DNA of 22,014 nucleotides from an uncultured Clostridia bacterium (GCA_934621485.1 CAKTUS010000041.1:1-22014), one strand, 5' to 3'. Positions 6,619-14,088 are shown, numbered from the stretch's first letter. The notes: a model not told the origin generated them from the letters alone. Numbers and translations: made by a program.

Positions 6619-8406
6619 ATGCTCTATCATGATTCTCACGACCCCGTCTACCGGCTGCCCATCGGTCCGGTGAAAGCAGGACAGACCCTCACCCTGCGCT
6701 TTTGGTGCGATGAAAGCGACGCCGTCATTTTGCGTACCTGGGACGGCGCGGAGCGCCGGCTGCCTATGCGCCCCATCGGCGACGGACGCTTTGAAATCAC
6801 CCTGAATGTGCCCGAGCGGCCCATGCTGTTCTGGTACGACTTCATCATTCCCCGGGCCAATGATACGGCCCGCTACGGCACCTCCGCCGACCAGCTGGGC
6901 GGCGTGGGCATGTATTACGCAGGCCAGCCCGCCAGCTATCAGGTAACGGTGTACGACCCGGGCTACGAAACGCCGGACTACCTGCGCCGCGGCGTGATTT
7001 ATCAAATTTTTCCCGACCGCTTCTTCCGGGACAAAAACGGCGGCAAGGGCCGGATGCGAAAAATTACCCAGGCTCACCCCGAGGCCACGTTTCACGAAAG
7101 CTGGAACGAGGCTCCGCTCCTGGATCCGGATCCTCAAAACGGCGACAACCGCGCCCTGGACTTTTTTGGCGGTACGCTGAGCGGTATTCGTCAAAAGCTG
7201 GATGAATTGCAGCAATTGGGCGTGACCATCCTGTACCTGAATCCCATTTTCCGCGCCCGCACCAACCACCGCTACGACACCGGCAGCTATGAGGAAATCG
7301 ACCCCATTTTGGGCGATGAAAAAGCCTTTGCGGCGCTGGTGCAGGCGGCCGAAAAGCACGGCATGCGCATCCTGCTGGACGGCGTGTTCAGCCACACCGG
7401 CGCGGACAGCCAGTATTTCAACCGTTTTGGCCGCTACCCCACCGTGGGCGCGTATCAAAGCCCGAACAGTCCCTATGCCGGCTGGTATCACTTCGACCAT
7501 TTCCCCGATGCGTACAACTGCTGGTGGGGCTTTTACACCCTGCCTGCCGTGAACAAGGACGACCCTTCCTATCGCCGCTACCTGCTGGATGAAGAAAGCG
7601 GCGTGGTTCCCTCCTGGGTAAAAAAGGGCGCCTGCGGCTGGCGGCTGGACGTAGTGGACGAACTGCCCATGGACCTGCTTAGGCAGATGCGCCTTTCCCT
7701 GCGAAAGGCCAGCCCGGAAGCCATGCTGCTGGGCGAGGTGTGGGAGGACGCCAGTAACAAGGTGTCCTACGGGGCGCCAAGGTCCTATTGCCTGGGCGAT
7801 ACCCTGGACAGCGTGATGAATTATCCATTGCGCCGGGCGGTCATCGATTTTTTCACCGGCCGGACGGACGCCTATCAGCTGCGGCGGGTAATTCTGCATC
7901 AGCAGGAGGTGTACCCGGCTCCCTTCTACTATTCCCTGATGAACCTGCTGGGCAGCCACGACCGGGTGCGCATTTTGAACGCCATGAGCGGCTACGACCG
8001 GGAAGGAGCCGTTCAGATGGACCGGGCCCAGGCCCGGGAGGTACGCCTGAGCGCTCAGGAGCTGAAAACCGCCAAGAAGCGGTTTCTGGAAGCGCTGAAG
8101 CTGCTGTGCGCCCTGCCCGGCGCGCCCACGTTGTATTACGGCGACGAGGTGGGCATGACCGGCATGGCCGACCCCTGGAATCGGGCCCCCATGGACTGGG
8201 AACAGGGCGACCAAAAGCTGCGCGCAGCGGTTGCCAAGCTGCTGACCAAGCGCCGCGCTAGCCCGATGCTGCAAACCGGCTGCCTGCGGGTGGAAGCCAC
8301 GGATGAAAACACGCTGCGCGTCACCCGCTATGCGAGCGGCGGCCTGGATGTGTTTGGCCAGCCTTTGACAGGCCGTCCCGCCGTGATAACGGTAAGCCGC
8401 CGCTAG
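6619..8406 (+). CDS. Glycoside hydrolase family 13 alpha-glucan hydrolase (neopullulanase/cyclomaltodextrinase-like)
   Basis: 595 residues without signal peptide, so cytosolic. The enzyme should hydrolyse alpha-glucosidic bonds in maltodextrins, cyclodextrins or pullulan fragments. Residues 1-115 form an N-terminal beta domain of the kind found in neopullulanase-type enzymes. The catalytic barrel starts at VIYQIFPDRF (127-136). Conserved regions: DGVFSH (254-259), GWRLDVVDE with nucleophile D344, GEVWED with acid/base E373, and GSHDR with transition-state D448 (serine replaces the usual asparagine before HD). A short C-terminal beta domain closes the protein. The start is preceded by GGAAGGAAGG about 10 bases away and a promoter with ideal spacing. 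It is followed 102 bases later by pgsA, which has its own promoter. Exact specificity among neopullulanase, cyclomaltodextrinase and maltogenic amylase cannot be fixed from sequence by eye. Confidence 0.92.
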   Translation: MLYHDSHDPVYRLPIGPVKAGQTLTLRFWCDESDAVILRTWDGAERRLPMRPIGDGRFEITLNVPERPMLFWYDFIIPRANDTARYGTSADQLGGVGMYYAGQPASYQVTVYDPGYETPDYLRRGVIYQIFPDRFFRDKNGGKGRMRKITQAHPEATFHESWNEAPLLDPDPQNGDNRALDFFGGTLSGIRQKLDELQQLGVTILYLNPIFRARTNHRYDTGSYEEIDPILGDEKAFAALVQAAEKHGMRILLDGVFSHTGADSQYFNRFGRYPTVGAYQSPNSPYAGWYHFDHFPDAYNCWWGFYTLPAVNKDDPSYRRYLLDEESGVVPSWVKKGACGWRLDVVDELPMDLLRQMRLSLRKASPEAMLLGEVWEDASNKVSYGAPRSYCLGDTLDSVMNYPLRRAVIDFFTGRTDAYQLRRVILHQQEVYPAPFYYSLMNLLGSHDRVRILNAMSGYDREGAVQMDRAQAREVRLSAQELKTAKKRFLEALKLLCALPGAPTLYYGDEVGMTGMADPWNRAPMDWEQGDQKLRAAVAKLLTKRRASPMLQTGCLRVEATDENTLRVTRYASGGLDVFGQPLTGRPAVITVSRR

Positions 8407-8449
8407 CGGTTTTGGGGCGCGAATTCTGACACTTTGGTCCCTCTGTCTA

Positions 8450-8478
8450 TTGCGCGCCCTTGTGGATAATGGTATAAT
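8450..8478 (+). promoter_or_regulatory. Promoter of pgsA
   Basis: TTGCGC (8450-8455) and a perfect TATAAT (8473-8478) with 17-base spacing, about 30 bases before the TTG start codon. Confidence 0.7.
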
Positions 8479-8508
8479 AACAGGGTAAAAGCGAAGGAGG
8501 AACCTGCC

Positions 8509-9117
8509 TTGACAGCCAAAGAGTACATCAGAAAAAACCTGAACGTGCCCAATGTGCTCACGCTCATTCGGCTGCTGCTGGTGCCGGTGTATCTGGTGCT
8601 GTTTGTGCGCGGAGAAAAAAACGCGGCGCTGGCAGTGTTTCTGTTGGCCAGCTTTACCGATTTGCTGGATGGGCGCATTGCCCGCAAATATCACCTGATT
8701 ACCGATTTTGGCAAGCTGATGGATCCTGTGGCCGACAAGGTGATGGTGCTAACCGCCATGTTCAGCATGACCATCGGCAACGCCGCCATTCCCCCGGTGA
8801 TTCCTCTGGCGGCCGTCATCATTCTGCTGGGTAAGGAGCTGGTGCTGCTGGCAGGCGGCGCGCTGCTGCTCAAGCGCGGCATGGTGGTACACTCCATTAT
8901 GATTGGCAAGGTGGCCCATTGTGTGTTCATTGCCGGGCTGGTGTCCACTTACTTCCATGACTGGTTTGTCCAGCGCTGCGTCTCCTGGCCCATGACTCCT
9001 GATTTGATGCTCATTTGGCTGGCCGTGGTGTTAACCTTGGCCGCCATGGTTACCTATGTGGTGCTGTCTTTACGGGCGGCCCGCAAGCGCGGAATTTTGC
9101 CCCAAAAGGAAAAATGA
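8509..9117 (+). CDS. pgsA: CDP-diacylglycerol--glycerol-3-phosphate 3-phosphatidyltransferase
   Basis: 202 residues starting at a TTG codon, chosen because AAGGAGG ends 8 bases before it and NVPNVLTLIRLLLVP, the usual PgsA N-terminus, follows at once. This integral membrane enzyme makes phosphatidylglycerol phosphate, the first committed step to phosphatidylglycerol and cardiolipin. The CDP-alcohol phosphatidyltransferase signature DGxxAR-x8-GxxxDxxxD is complete: D51, D54, G55, A58-R59, G68, D72, D76. About five to six hydrophobic segments are visible, ending in a lysine-rich tail. Other CDP-alcohol transferases share the motif, but length and N-terminus favour PgsA. It has its own promoter and a strong hairpin behind it. 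Confidence 0.92.
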   Translation: MTAKEYIRKNLNVPNVLTLIRLLLVPVYLVLFVRGEKNAALAVFLLASFTDLLDGRIARKYHLITDFGKLMDPVADKVMVLTAMFSMTIGNAAIPPVIPLAAVIILLGKELVLLAGGALLLKRGMVVHSIMIGKVAHCVFIAGLVSTYFHDWFVQRCVSWPMTPDLMLIWLAVVLTLAAMVTYVVLSLRAARKRGILPQKEK

Positions 9118-9126
9118 CCTAAAAAG

Positions 9127-9166
9127 AACCGCGGCCCGCATGGTTTTGCATGCAGGCCGCGGTTTC
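9127..9166 (+). terminator. Terminator after pgsA
   Basis: AACCGCGGCC (9127-9136) pairs with GGCCGCGGTT (9155-9164), and an inner GCATG/CATGC extends the stem around a GTTTTG loop. The T-run is short (TTTC), so termination efficiency is uncertain. An A-run on the left could make it act in both directions. Confidence 0.65.
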
Positions 9167-9167
9167 A

Positions 9168-9232
9168 AATTGGCAAAAAGCGGAGGGAAGGAAGCGCTGC
9201 CTCCTGCCGGGGTTGAGGGATGGATCCCCTAA
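9168..9232 (-). repeat. Dispersed repeat, minus-orientation copy (partner at 13221-13290)
   Basis: Read on the minus strand this segment has TTAGGGG, a short loop region, then CCCCGGCAGGAGGCAGCGC (9194-9212), then a CTCC-n-CTTTTT stretch. The same order of blocks occurs at 13221-13290 on the plus strand, with the 19-base block identical. It is non-coding, just after the pgsA terminator. Confidence 0.7.
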
Positions 9233-9552
9233 TCCTTGTTCCGTAACGCTTTTTGCACAGCGATGTTTGCAGTCGCGTACGCTCCGATTGTTTTTGAAAG
9301 CTCGCCCGGGGAGTGAGCTTTTTCATGGACGGGAACCGCGTCTCCATGGCTTTAGCACACAGCTCCCGGTTTTCCGGCGGTTGAAAAGCCGCTTGCGGTA
9401 TAAGACGCAGGGTTGCCAAAGCAGGGGCAGGCTTCTTTCTTTTCCTAAAAGAGGGCGTGGGAAATCAGCGTTTCAAACAGCAACTGCAACAGAAGGAACC
9501 GAACGGCGGCTCTATCCTGTTGAGACCGTGCCCCTCCAATGCTGCCGCGCAG
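9233..9552 (+). other. Gene-free stretch with small hairpins
   Basis: No frame here carries a recognisable protein or ribosome binding site. Visible structure: an AAAGCTC/GAGCTTT hairpin (9297-9303 with 9315-9321) followed by TT on the plus strand, resembling the 5091-5126 hairpin of the intergenic repeat; and a CATGGA/TCCATG inverted repeat right after it. The part nearest the ferredoxin gene (about 9360-9552) shows nothing I can name, and no clear minus-strand terminator. Confidence 0.5.
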
Positions 9553-10248
9553 TTAGTCCAGCCGCTTTCCATCCACAGAAATGGTTACCACCTGCCAGGG
9601 CAGGAACTTGCCGCTGGCCTGAAGGGCCTTTTTGACGGCGTGCTCCAGCCCGCCGCAGCAGGGCACCTCCATGCGGACCACCGTTACGCTTTGAATATCG
9701 TTCTCCCGCAGAATGGTCGTCAGCTTTTCAGCGTAGTCCACATCGTCCAGCTTCGGGCAGCCGATCAGGGTCGTTTTGCCCCGCATGAAGTCCTCGTGCA
9801 TCCGGGCGTAGGCGTAAGCCGTGCAGTCTGCCGCCACCAGCAGTTTCGCGCCCTGAAAGTAGGGAGCCTTGACTGGAACCAGGCGAATTTGGCAGGGCCA
9901 CTGGCCCAATTGGGAAAGGCCGGTCGCCGGTGAGGCAGGGGGAACCGCTTCCGCCGGATGCAGGACGCGCATCTGCCTGCCGGGGCAGCCGCCCTGAACC
10001 GGCGCTTGCTTGGCCGCCCGATGCGCCTTTACCGCCGCTTCGTCATAGGCTGCCGCTTCGCGCTCCACAAAGGTAATGGCCCCTGTGGGACAGGCGGGCA
10101 GACAGTCGCCCAGGCCATCGCAGTAGTCGTCCCGCAGCAGGCGGGCCTTGCCGTTCACCATACCGATAGCCCCTTCGTGACAGGCATGAGCGCAAGCGCC
10201 GCAGCCGTTGCATTTTTCCTCATCAATGTGAATGATTTTGCGAATCAT
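9553..10248 (-). CDS. 4Fe-4S ferredoxin-domain protein with cysteine-rich C-terminal domain
   Basis: 231 residues from the ATG at 10248. A TTG 11 codons upstream is open, but it lies about where transcription should begin, so it is unlikely to be used. The N-terminal 60 residues are a bacterial 2[4Fe-4S] ferredoxin fold: C13, C16, C19, C23, then C43, C49, C53. The second group lacks the usual second cysteine (L46). The C-terminal domain (about 85-231) has further conserved-looking cysteines: GGCPG, WPCQ, ADCTAYA, GCPKLDD and VPCCGGL, which could hold another cluster or metal. It probably transfers electrons or senses redox state in the cytosol; no specific reaction can be named. It is divergent from a Crp/Fnr regulator, with overlapping promoters, which suggests that regulator controls it. 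Confidence 0.85.
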   Translation of the reverse strand: MIRKIIHIDEEKCNGCGACAHACHEGAIGMVNGKARLLRDDYCDGLGDCLPACPTGAITFVEREAAAYDEAAVKAHRAAKQAPVQGGCPGRQMRVLHPAEAVPPASPATGLSQLGQWPCQIRLVPVKAPYFQGAKLLVAADCTAYAYARMHEDFMRGKTTLIGCPKLDDVDYAEKLTTILRENDIQSVTVVRMEVPCCGGLEHAVKKALQASGKFLPWQVVTISVDGKRLD

Positions 10249-10265
10249 ATCCTCAGCCGCCTTTC

Positions 10266-10294
10266 TTGACTTTGCAATCAAAGCATACTATACT
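10266..10294 (+). promoter_or_regulatory. Promoter of the Crp/Fnr regulator gene
   Basis: TTGACT (10266-10271) and TATACT (10289-10294), spaced 17 bases. Predicted start near 10301, so the inverted repeat at 10306-10327 would lie just downstream of it. Confidence 0.7.
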
Positions 10295-10315
10295 GAAACA
10301 GAAAATTCGGTTGCC
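10287..10315 (-). promoter_or_regulatory. Candidate promoter of the ferredoxin-domain gene
   Basis: The minus strand has TATAGT (10292-10287), overlapping the -10 of the opposite promoter. The -35 position (10310-10315, GGCAAC) is weak and lies inside the inverted repeat, as expected for a promoter that needs an activator. Confidence 0.45.
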
Positions 10316-10327
10316 AGAGCAACGGAA
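10306..10327. promoter_or_regulatory. Candidate operator: 22-bp inverted repeat between divergent genes
   Basis: TTCGGTTGC (10306-10314) and GCAACGGAA (10319-10327) are inverted repeats with one mismatch and a 4-base spacer. Size and two-fold symmetry fit a Crp/Fnr-type dimer site. It is not the classical Fnr box (TTGAT-N4-ATCAA) or Crp box. Confidence 0.6.
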
Positions 10328-10339
10328 TGAGGAAAAAGC

Positions 10340-10987
10340 ATGAACATTTTGCAAACGCCGCTGTTTTGCGGCCTTTCACAGGAGAATCTGGACCAGATGC
10401 GCCAAAGCGGCTGCTTGCGCAGCGCTGCGTTTGAGCGGGGCCAGCAGGTGCTGCGCATCGGTCAAACGGTTCGGGAGCTGGGGCTGGTTCTTTCCGGCGC
10501 CGTCCAGATTGAAAGCGTGGATCCATGGGGCGGCAACAGTCTGCTGAGCATGTTGGGGCCCGGCCACATCTTTGCCGAAAGCTACGCTCTGTGCGGTGAA
10601 AGCCTGATGGTGGATGTGCTGTGCGCCGAGGCGGCGGACATTCTGTTTGTGAATACGGGCCTGGCCCTAAGCCGAACCGGCGCCACCTGGCACACCCGGC
10701 TGCTAGCCAACCTGTTGTCCCTGGCCGCCCGCAAAAACCTGACGCTGTCCCGGCGCATTTTTTGCACGGCCTCCCGTTCCGCCCGCGGACGAATTGTTAC
10801 CTATCTTTCCGGCGAAGCGGCCCGCGCCGGCGCCCGCAGCTTTCAAATTCCCCTCAACCGTCAGCAGCTGGCTGATTATCTGGGGCTGGATCGCAGCGCC
10901 CTCAGCCGCGAGCTGAGCCGTATGCGCCAGGAAGGGCTGCTCTCCTTTCATAAGAATCAGTTCCAACTGCTGGCGCTGGAGCCCTGA
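10340..10987 (+). CDS. Crp/Fnr family transcriptional regulator
   Basis: 215 residues. TGAGG lies about 8 bases before the ATG. The N-terminal cyclic-nucleotide-binding-like beta domain spans about 5-105 (HxFAES-like segment GPGHIFAESYALCGES at 73-88). A dimerisation helix covers about 107-138. A Crp-type winged helix-turn-helix is at about 165-205, with recognition segment LADYLGLDRSALSRELSRM. Cysteines at 10, 25, 85, 95 and 142 do not form the Fnr cluster signature, so the effector is unknown. Members of this family in anaerobes often sit beside redox proteins and respond to oxygen, nitric oxide or haem. Here the divergent ferredoxin-domain gene and a shared inverted repeat suggest control of that gene and of itself. 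It may be co-transcribed with the Nudix gene 31 bases downstream. Confidence 0.93.
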   Translation: MNILQTPLFCGLSQENLDQMRQSGCLRSAAFERGQQVLRIGQTVRELGLVLSGAVQIESVDPWGGNSLLSMLGPGHIFAESYALCGESLMVDVLCAEAADILFVNTGLALSRTGATWHTRLLANLLSLAARKNLTLSRRIFCTASRSARGRIVTYLSGEAARAGARSFQIPLNRQQLADYLGLDRSALSRELSRMRQEGLLSFHKNQFQLLALEP

Positions 10988-11018
10988 ATTTTTCCCACTG
11001 TTTCAAAGGAGGCCGCTG

Positions 11019-11504
11019 ATGAACAAATCTTTCACCACCCTGTGCTACCTGGAAAAGGACGGCTGTTACCTGATGCTGCACCGCACCAAAAAGGCCGGCG
11101 ATATCAATCACGACAAGTACATCGGCGTAGGGGGCCATCTGGAGCAGGGCGAATCACCGGAGGACTGCATCCTGCGCGAGGTTCGGGAGGAAACCGGCTA
11201 CACCCTGACCCGCTACCGCCTGCGGGGCGTGATCACTTTTGTGATGGATGATGTGGATGAATACAGCTTTCTTTACACGGCGGATGGGTTTACCGGTCAG
11301 GAAATCCCCTGCAACGAAGGCAGTCTGGAATGGATTGCCAAAAGCCGGGTGCTGGATCTGCCCATCTGGGAGGGAGACCGGCTGATGTTTCACCTGCTGA
11401 ACACCCGGCGGGATGTGTTTTCGCTGAAGCTGAACTACGAGCACGACGTGCTCATGAGCGCCGCCGTTGACGGCATCACGTTGAAAAAGGAGGCATACCA
11501 ATGA
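11019..11504 (+). CDS. Nudix hydrolase, MutT/8-oxo-dGTP diphosphatase-like
   Basis: 161 residues. AAAGGAGG is 6 bases before the ATG. The Nudix box GX5EX7REUXEEXGU is complete: GHLEQGESPEDCILREVREETGYTL begins at about residue 39, with its metal-binding REVREE helix intact (segment given here in two parts: G-HLEQG-E and REVREETGY). Family members hydrolyse nucleoside diphosphates linked to another group; the 8-oxo-dGTP clean-up role is a common annotation for this subgroup but the substrate is not determined by sequence. The C-terminal part is typical in length for the group. Its stop overlaps the start of the amidohydrolase gene (ATGA), so the two are translationally coupled. Confidence 0.92.
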   Translation: MNKSFTTLCYLEKDGCYLMLHRTKKAGDINHDKYIGVGGHLEQGESPEDCILREVREETGYTLTRYRLRGVITFVMDDVDEYSFLYTADGFTGQEIPCNEGSLEWIAKSRVLDLPIWEGDRLMFHLLNTRRDVFSLKLNYEHDVLMSAAVDGITLKKEAYQ

Positions 11505-13111
11505 AAACTCTGCTTAAAAACGCCCTGATCTATGACGGAACCGGCAGCGAAGCCTTTCCAGGCGACATTCTGACAGACGGCGAACGCATCGCTGCCGTTG
11601 GGCCGCGGCTGAAGGAGGAGAACGCCAACGTGATAGACCTGGACGGCCTGTCCGTGTCCTCCGGGTTTATCGACGCTCATTCCCACAACGACTGGTTCGC
11701 CATCAAAAACCAGCCTTTGCCCTATTTTGAGCCGTTTATCCGCCAGGGCATCACCTCGTTTGTAACGGGCAACTGCGGAATTTCGGAAACCGGCTTCGAC
11801 CCAAGCAGCCCCTATTTGGACAAGCTGGGCGCAGGACTGTTTTTCCACCGCGATGTAACCGGCCGCTACGGCAGCGTAAAGGACTTCTTTGCCCATATTC
11901 ACCGCAACACGCCCTGCAATATCGCCGCTCTGGTGGGTCATTGCAGCGCCAGAACCAGTGTGGCGGGCTATGAAAACCGGCCGTTGACCCCGGAGGAAAC
12001 CCAGCGCATGCTTTCCCTGCTGGAGGACGGGCTTAAGGAGGGCGCTTGCGGCCTGTCTCTGGGGCTGATGTACGAACCGGGCCTGTACGCCTCCAAGGAA
12101 GAGCTCAGGCAGGTGGCTTTGCTCTGCGAAAAGTACGACCTGCCCCTGACCGTACATCCCAGAGCCAACTCCGCCGTATCCATGAGCTATCCTCAGCTTT
12201 TGGGCCGGCCCCATCTGCTGAGAGCCATGGACGAGCTAAAGGAGCTGGCCCGGGGAACCCGTCTTAAGCTGCAATACTCCCATGCGATCTTTGTAGGCCG
12301 CAAGTCCTTCCGCTGTAAGGACGAGCTGGTGCAAATTCTTCATGACCTGCGCGCACAGGGCGTAGACGCTCAGTTTGATCTTTACAACGAGCTGCTGGGC
12401 GTGTCGGTGATTACCGTAATCATTCCCGGCTGGTTCCAAAGCCTGAGCGCTGCGGAAAAGCGGAAGCCCTGGAACAAGGCGCGCTTCGCTGCGCTGGCCG
12501 CCGCCTCCATCGCCCTGCTGGGCTTTGGCTGGGATGACATCGTCATTGCCTACGCAGGGCCGGGCAACGAGCGTTGGGAAGGGAAAACCGTTCGCCAAAT
12601 TGCCCGTGAACTGCACAAATCCTGCGTGGACGCCTATTTGGACCTGTGTGAGATGAGCCGTTTCCAGGGCCGGGTCAACATGGGCCCCTACAGCACCCCG
12701 GAGATTGTGGAAAGCCTGAGCAAAGACGAGTGCTGCCTGTACATGACCGATGCCTGGGTGGAAGACCACGGCGTTCAGAACCCGGCCATTTACGATAATC
12801 ATCCCAAGTTTCTGCACTGCGCCCTGCTGGGCCATGGCGACACCCTGCCCCGCACCATTCGCAAAATGACCGGCGGCGTAGCGGACCGTTTTTCCCTGCA
12901 AAACCGGGGCTATGTGAAGCCAGGCTATTTCGCCGACCTGACCGTATTTGACGAAAAGGCTTTGAAAGAAGGTATTCCCGACCAAGGCAAACCCTTCGGA
13001 ATTCAGCGGGTGTTCATCAACGGCACGCAGGTGCTGCAAGGCGAAAACCTGAACGCGGAAGCGCTGAAAAACTCGGGCCAGGCCATGCCCGCCGGAAAAA
13101 TCCAGTTGTAG
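11501..13111 (+). CDS. Amidohydrolase of the N-acyl-D-amino-acid deacylase (D-aminoacylase) family
   Basis: 536 residues, the usual size. AAAGGAGG precedes the ATG, which overlaps the Nudix stop by four bases. The metal-dependent amidohydrolase barrel is visible: H60 and H62 in FIDAHSHND, C92 in GNCG (the bridging cysteine typical of D-aminoacylases), H219 in LTVHPR, H261 in QYSHAI and D417 in YMTDAW. YEPG (191-194) after GLSLGLM is also characteristic. N- and C-terminal strands form the small beta domain, ending in GYFADLTVFD. The family removes the acyl group from N-acyl-D-amino acids. Such substrates can come from peptidoglycan or cell-wall turnover, but substrate here is inferred. No signal peptide, so cytosolic. 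Possible last gene of the regulator-Nudix transcript. Confidence 0.9.
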   Translation: MKTLLKNALIYDGTGSEAFPGDILTDGERIAAVGPRLKEENANVIDLDGLSVSSGFIDAHSHNDWFAIKNQPLPYFEPFIRQGITSFVTGNCGISETGFDPSSPYLDKLGAGLFFHRDVTGRYGSVKDFFAHIHRNTPCNIAALVGHCSARTSVAGYENRPLTPEETQRMLSLLEDGLKEGACGLSLGLMYEPGLYASKEELRQVALLCEKYDLPLTVHPRANSAVSMSYPQLLGRPHLLRAMDELKELARGTRLKLQYSHAIFVGRKSFRCKDELVQILHDLRAQGVDAQFDLYNELLGVSVITVIIPGWFQSLSAAEKRKPWNKARFAALAAASIALLGFGWDDIVIAYAGPGNERWEGKTVRQIARELHKSCVDAYLDLCEMSRFQGRVNMGPYSTPEIVESLSKDECCLYMTDAWVEDHGVQNPAIYDNHPKFLHCALLGHGDTLPRTIRKMTGGVADRFSLQNRGYVKPGYFADLTVFDEKALKEGIPDQGKPFGIQRVFINGTQVLQGENLNAEALKNSGQAMPAGKIQL

Positions 13112-13220
13112 CCCAAAGTGTGATCCGTCGTTTTTATGAACGGCGGACGTTTCGCGGTAAGCAAAACGCGCCCGCGAACATGGCTACGCTGATTCGCGGG
13201 AAAAACAGGATGCACCAGGC

Positions 13221-13330
13221 TTAGGGGCGGCTCCCCTAAAACCCCGGCAGGAGGCAGCGCCGCCTGTGCCTCCACTTTTTCAGCAACCTGATCGGAGGGC
13301 TCGATTCTGCCCGCTTTTTTTCGACAGCCC
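13221..13330 (+). repeat. Dispersed repeat modules in a convergent gap
   Basis: The first module (13221-13290) has hairpin TTAGGGG/CCCCTAA (13221-13227 with 13233-13239), then CCCCGGCAGGAGGCAGCGC (13242-13260), then a GGAGGCA/TGCCTCC hairpin followed by CTTTTT. It matches 9168-9232 on the opposite strand. The second module (13291-13330) starts ATCGGAGGGCT and ends TTTTTCGACAG, the same two blocks that end the repeat element at 5232-5278. No gene is present in 13112-13369. An 8-bp CCCGCGAA/TTCGCGGG hairpin (13171-13200) lies just left of the modules. Confidence 0.7.
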
Positions 13331-13333
13331 ACG

Positions 13334-13370
13334 CGCCCTCGCTTCCGGAAAGAAGCGAGGGCGTTTTTTT
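13334..13370 (+). terminator. Strong terminator ending the plus-strand operon
   Basis: A perfect 12-bp stem CGCCCTCGCTTC/GAAGCGAGGGCG (13334-13345 with 13352-13363) followed by seven T. It acts on plus-strand transcripts from the amidohydrolase, about 220 bases past that stop. On the minus strand it has no T-run, so it does not obviously end the polA operon. Confidence 0.88.
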
Positions 13371-14071
13371 CAGGCCAGGCAAAGCCCGGTTTTTACCAGA
13401 GCCAAATGATCCGACGCTTGGGAAGGCAATGGATATTCCTCCTGCACCTGCCAATGGGGCGAGGTGAGCAGATAATCGATTTTCACCTCCGGGCAAAGGG
13501 CGGGATAGGTGAAGGTGGTGCTGTGAATTTTCAGCCGTTTCAGCAGCGGCTGCAACAGCGCTTCGTGAGGGTGGGTGTTCAAGTCGCCGCCCAAAATGAC
13601 CGGGGTGGATACATCGTCCAGAATCTCGCAAAGCGTTTGTACGCCCAGCTCGCGTTCTCTTTGGGACAGGCCCAGATGCGTGCCCATCAGGGTTACGGGC
13701 CGGTCCTCATACAGGGTTTCGCACCGATAAACCACCCGGTGCTCAAACCAGCGGTCCCGGGCGCTTTCCTCGGCGTCGGGAATCTGATACACCTGGAAAC
13801 GGCTCACCGGGCGGCGGCTTAGCAGCGCAATGCCGTAATCGCCGCCGTTCCAGTCGATGGTCTTCACAAAATGGCACTCCATCCCCAGCGCTTCTTCCAG
13901 AATAGCCCGCTGGTCTACATTGCCGGCGGTGGTCACATGGCAGGCCACCTCCTCCAGCATGGCAAAATCCGGCTGCACGGCCGCAATGACTTGCGTCATC
14001 GCAGCCAGATTCATGGTTCCATGAGCGTCCTTCCCGGAGTGCAGATTGTAGTTCATCAGCGTCCAGTTCAT
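13370..14071 (-). CDS. Endonuclease/exonuclease/phosphatase family protein
   Basis: 233 residues, no signal peptide. AAGGAG lies about 8 bases before the ATG. The exonuclease III/DNase I fold motifs are in order: MNYNLHSG (about 6-13), the metal-binding glutamate in MLEEV (about 38-42), GGDYGIALLSR, GTHLGLS, GGDLNTH (catalytic D and N), KIDYLL and SDHLAL at the end. Members cleave phosphodiester or phosphomonoester bonds; substrates include DNA, inositol phosphates and sphingomyelin, so the actual one is unknown. It is the last gene of the polA operon, 17 bases after the CHAP gene. The lack of a signal peptide separates it from its two secreted neighbours. Its stop codon touches the T-run of the opposite-strand terminator. 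Confidence 0.9.
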   Translation of the reverse strand: MNWTLMNYNLHSGKDAHGTMNLAAMTQVIAAVQPDFAMLEEVACHVTTAGNVDQRAILEEALGMECHFVKTIDWNGGDYGIALLSRRPVSRFQVYQIPDAEESARDRWFEHRVVYRCETLYEDRPVTLMGTHLGLSQRERELGVQTLCEILDDVSTPVILGGDLNTHPHEALLQPLLKRLKIHSTTFTYPALCPEVKIDYLLTSPHWQVQEEYPLPSQASDHLALVKTGLCLA

Positions 14072-14088
14072 CGCGCGTTCTCCTTATT

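Noticed and set aside
6415..8694. Open frame of about 750 codons on the minus strand across GH13 and pgsA
   Set aside because: Antisense to a complete GH13 with all catalytic motifs and to the pgsA start; no motif or start signal of its own.
9150..9635. Open frames on both strands in the gap after pgsA
   Set aside because: They run over terminator and repeat modules, lack ribosome binding sites and resemble no protein.
10266..10281. TTGAC-N6-ATCAA as an Fnr box
   Set aside because: The spacing is two bases longer than the Fnr consensus, and the left half is the -35 box of the regulator promoter, which explains it.
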